NCBI GenBank assembly: GCA_020057805.1
Contig: JAGVFD010000139.1
Location: 1 to 7,942 of the forward strand
Length of the DNA stretch: 7,942 nucleotides
Direction of reading: 5' to 3'
Source: Sideroxydans sp.
GTDB lineage: Bacteria; Pseudomonadota; Gammaproteobacteria; Burkholderiales; Gallionellaceae
Shown: positions 7,400 through 7,942 of the stretch, piece after piece
How the letters are laid out: each line of letters starts with the position of its first letter
How positions within the stretch are numbered: the stretch's first letter is position 1
The notes under the pieces: generated by a model
What the model was told of the DNA's origin: nothing
The model's input: the letters and a program-made list of their open reading frames with translations, nothing else
Database searches by the model: none
Translations under genes and position numbers: made by a program

Positions 7400-7608
7400 C
7401 AGTGCATTCCCGCCATTGGGCAAGACGAACAAGCGCCTGTATCACAGCTGCTAGATGAACTGGCGAATTGAAACCCTGGCGCACCTAACTGCTTGGCAAA
7501 GGCCTCTTTGCCACATTCAGGACAACAGGTGAGCGGCGCATCGCTGTACTTCTGCATCACATCTTTCTGTGTGCCACAGCTACTGCATCGGTATTCGTAA
7601 ATAGGCAT
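7399..7608 (-). CDS. FmdB-family zinc-ribbon protein
   Basis: This 69-residue protein begins MPIYEYRCSSCG, the FmdB/CxxC_CXXC_SSSS family signature. The two CxxC knuckles (C8/C11 and C29/C32 of the ATG-started protein, in CSSCG and CPECG) should bind one zinc ion. The tail is rich in Ser and Cys (a five-Ser run, then CDTGACSSCP), which is common in proteobacterial members. The name comes from a putative regulator of formamidase genes; the actual role here is unknown. ATG 7608 is fixed by the conserved MPIYEY start. A TTG three codons upstream is less likely. No strong Shine-Dalgarno is visible in the short leader. It appears to be the first gene of the unit, about 23 nt after the inferred transcription start, and its stop overlaps the DUF502 start. 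Confidence 0.92.
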   Translation of the reverse strand: MPIYEYRCSSCGTQKDVMQKYSDAPLTCCPECGKEAFAKQLGAPGFQFASSSSSCDTGACSSCPMAGMH

Positions 7609-7630
7609 GCGGTTCAACTAGATTCTGAAA

Positions 7631-7656
7631 GGGGGCGCATTATACCCTGCGCCCCC
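7631..7656 (-). terminator. Inverted repeat, possible weak terminator after wecB
   Basis: The arms gggggcgca (7631-7639) and tgcgccccc (7648-7656) pair perfectly over 9 bp with an 8-nt loop. It lies 17 nt past the wecB stop and is followed on the minus strand by only TTTC, so it is a weak intrinsic terminator at best. It overlaps the putative promoter, with most of the TATAAT in the loop. The palindrome might instead be an operator. Confidence 0.4.
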
Positions 7657-7668
7657 GCGTCGGAAGAA
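7631..7668 (-). promoter_or_regulatory. Putative promoter with TATAAT and GC-rich discriminator
   Basis: On the minus strand a perfect TATAAT occupies 7644-7639, followed directly by GCGCCCCC (7638-7631). A GC-rich stretch between the -10 box and the start is the discriminator type found in stringently controlled tRNA, rRNA and translation promoters. The -35 is poor: TTCTTC at 7668-7663 with 18-nt spacing is the best I see. Transcription would begin near 7632-7628, leaving a leader of about 20-25 nt before fmdB. Stringent control is inferred from sequence only. Confidence 0.6.
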
Positions 7669-7673
7669 GACGC

Positions 7674-7942
7674 TTATTGCAACAACGTCTTAACGATGCG
7701 TTGGCTGGCGTGTCCATCTCCATAAGGATTGCCGAAATTTGAAAAACTTTGATAGTAAGCCGCATCATCCAACAAGCGCGAACAGGCTTGAATCACGTTT
7801 GCGGTATCTGTCCCCACCAGCTTAATGGTGCCCGCATCCACCGCTTCTGGGCGTTCAGTCACATCACGCATCACCAAGACGGGCTTACCTAATGAGGGGG
7901 CTTCTTCTTGAATGCCACCCGAATCGGTCAGAATCAAATAAG
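7674..7942 (-). CDS. wecB: UDP-N-acetylglucosamine 2-epimerase, C-terminal fragment
   Basis: Only the last 88 residues are in the window; the gene continues past its right edge. This non-hydrolysing epimerase interconverts UDP-GlcNAc and UDP-ManNAc for surface polysaccharide synthesis. The segment opens with [20 protein letters not shown], the conserved nucleotide-binding stretch of the family. [15 protein letters not shown] and KLVGTD follow, and the protein ends with [17 protein letters not shown], where NPYGDG is a typical near-C-terminal motif. The stop is TAA at 7676-7674. The gene is separated from fmdB by a 65-nt gap with a promoter and hairpin, so it probably belongs to a different transcription unit, likely a polysaccharide locus to the right. 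The symbol could equally be mnaA. Confidence 0.94.
   Translation of the reverse strand, partial: YLILTDSGGIQEEAPSLGKPVLVMRDVTERPEAVDAGTIKLVGTDTANVIQACSRLLDDAAYYQSFSNFGNPYGDGHASQRIVKTLLQ

Overview
The window is a compact, one-directional stretch of bacterial chromosome in which every supported gene is on the minus strand, so it reads from high to low coordinates. The gene set and order (fmdB-type zinc ribbon, DUF502 membrane protein, aspS, nudB, plus nadA and wecB) and the balanced base composition suggest a betaproteobacterium, perhaps of the Nitrosomonadales type. This placement is inferred from gene content and protein character, not from a marker gene.

Layout in order of transcription. 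At the right edge (7942-7674) is the C-terminal end of a WecB-type UDP-GlcNAc 2-epimerase. A short intergenic gap (7609-7673) follows. It holds a 9-bp inverted repeat whose loop carries a perfect TATAAT followed by a GC-rich discriminator, and this is the best candidate promoter for everything downstream. Then come eight tightly packed genes: fmdB family (7608-7399), DUF502 (7399-6782), aspS (6748-4943), an exported barnase/RNase Sa-type ribonuclease (4940-4506), a barstar-type inhibitor (4506-4132), nudB (4132-3683), nadA (3690-2593), and a very large Ala/Gln/Glu-rich coiled-coil protein (2572 to beyond position 1). Junctions are TGATG, 33 nt, 2 nt, TAATG, TGATG, an 8-nt overlap and 20 nt. 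No terminator is visible between them, so they could form one transcription unit.

Functionally the cluster mixes core metabolism (Asp-tRNA charging, folate-pathway Nudix hydrolase, quinolinate synthase for NAD) with two accessory elements. One is the ribonuclease/inhibitor pair placed between aspS and nudB, with the ribonuclease Shine-Dalgarno built from the last two codons of aspS. The other is the coiled-coil gene after nadA: at least 857 codons, with nested 43-, 83- and about 212-residue repeats and no recognised domain. The coiled-coil protein is the least explained part of the window. There are no RNA genes, insertion sequences or CRISPR arrays that I can support, and no gene-free stretch over 300 bases.
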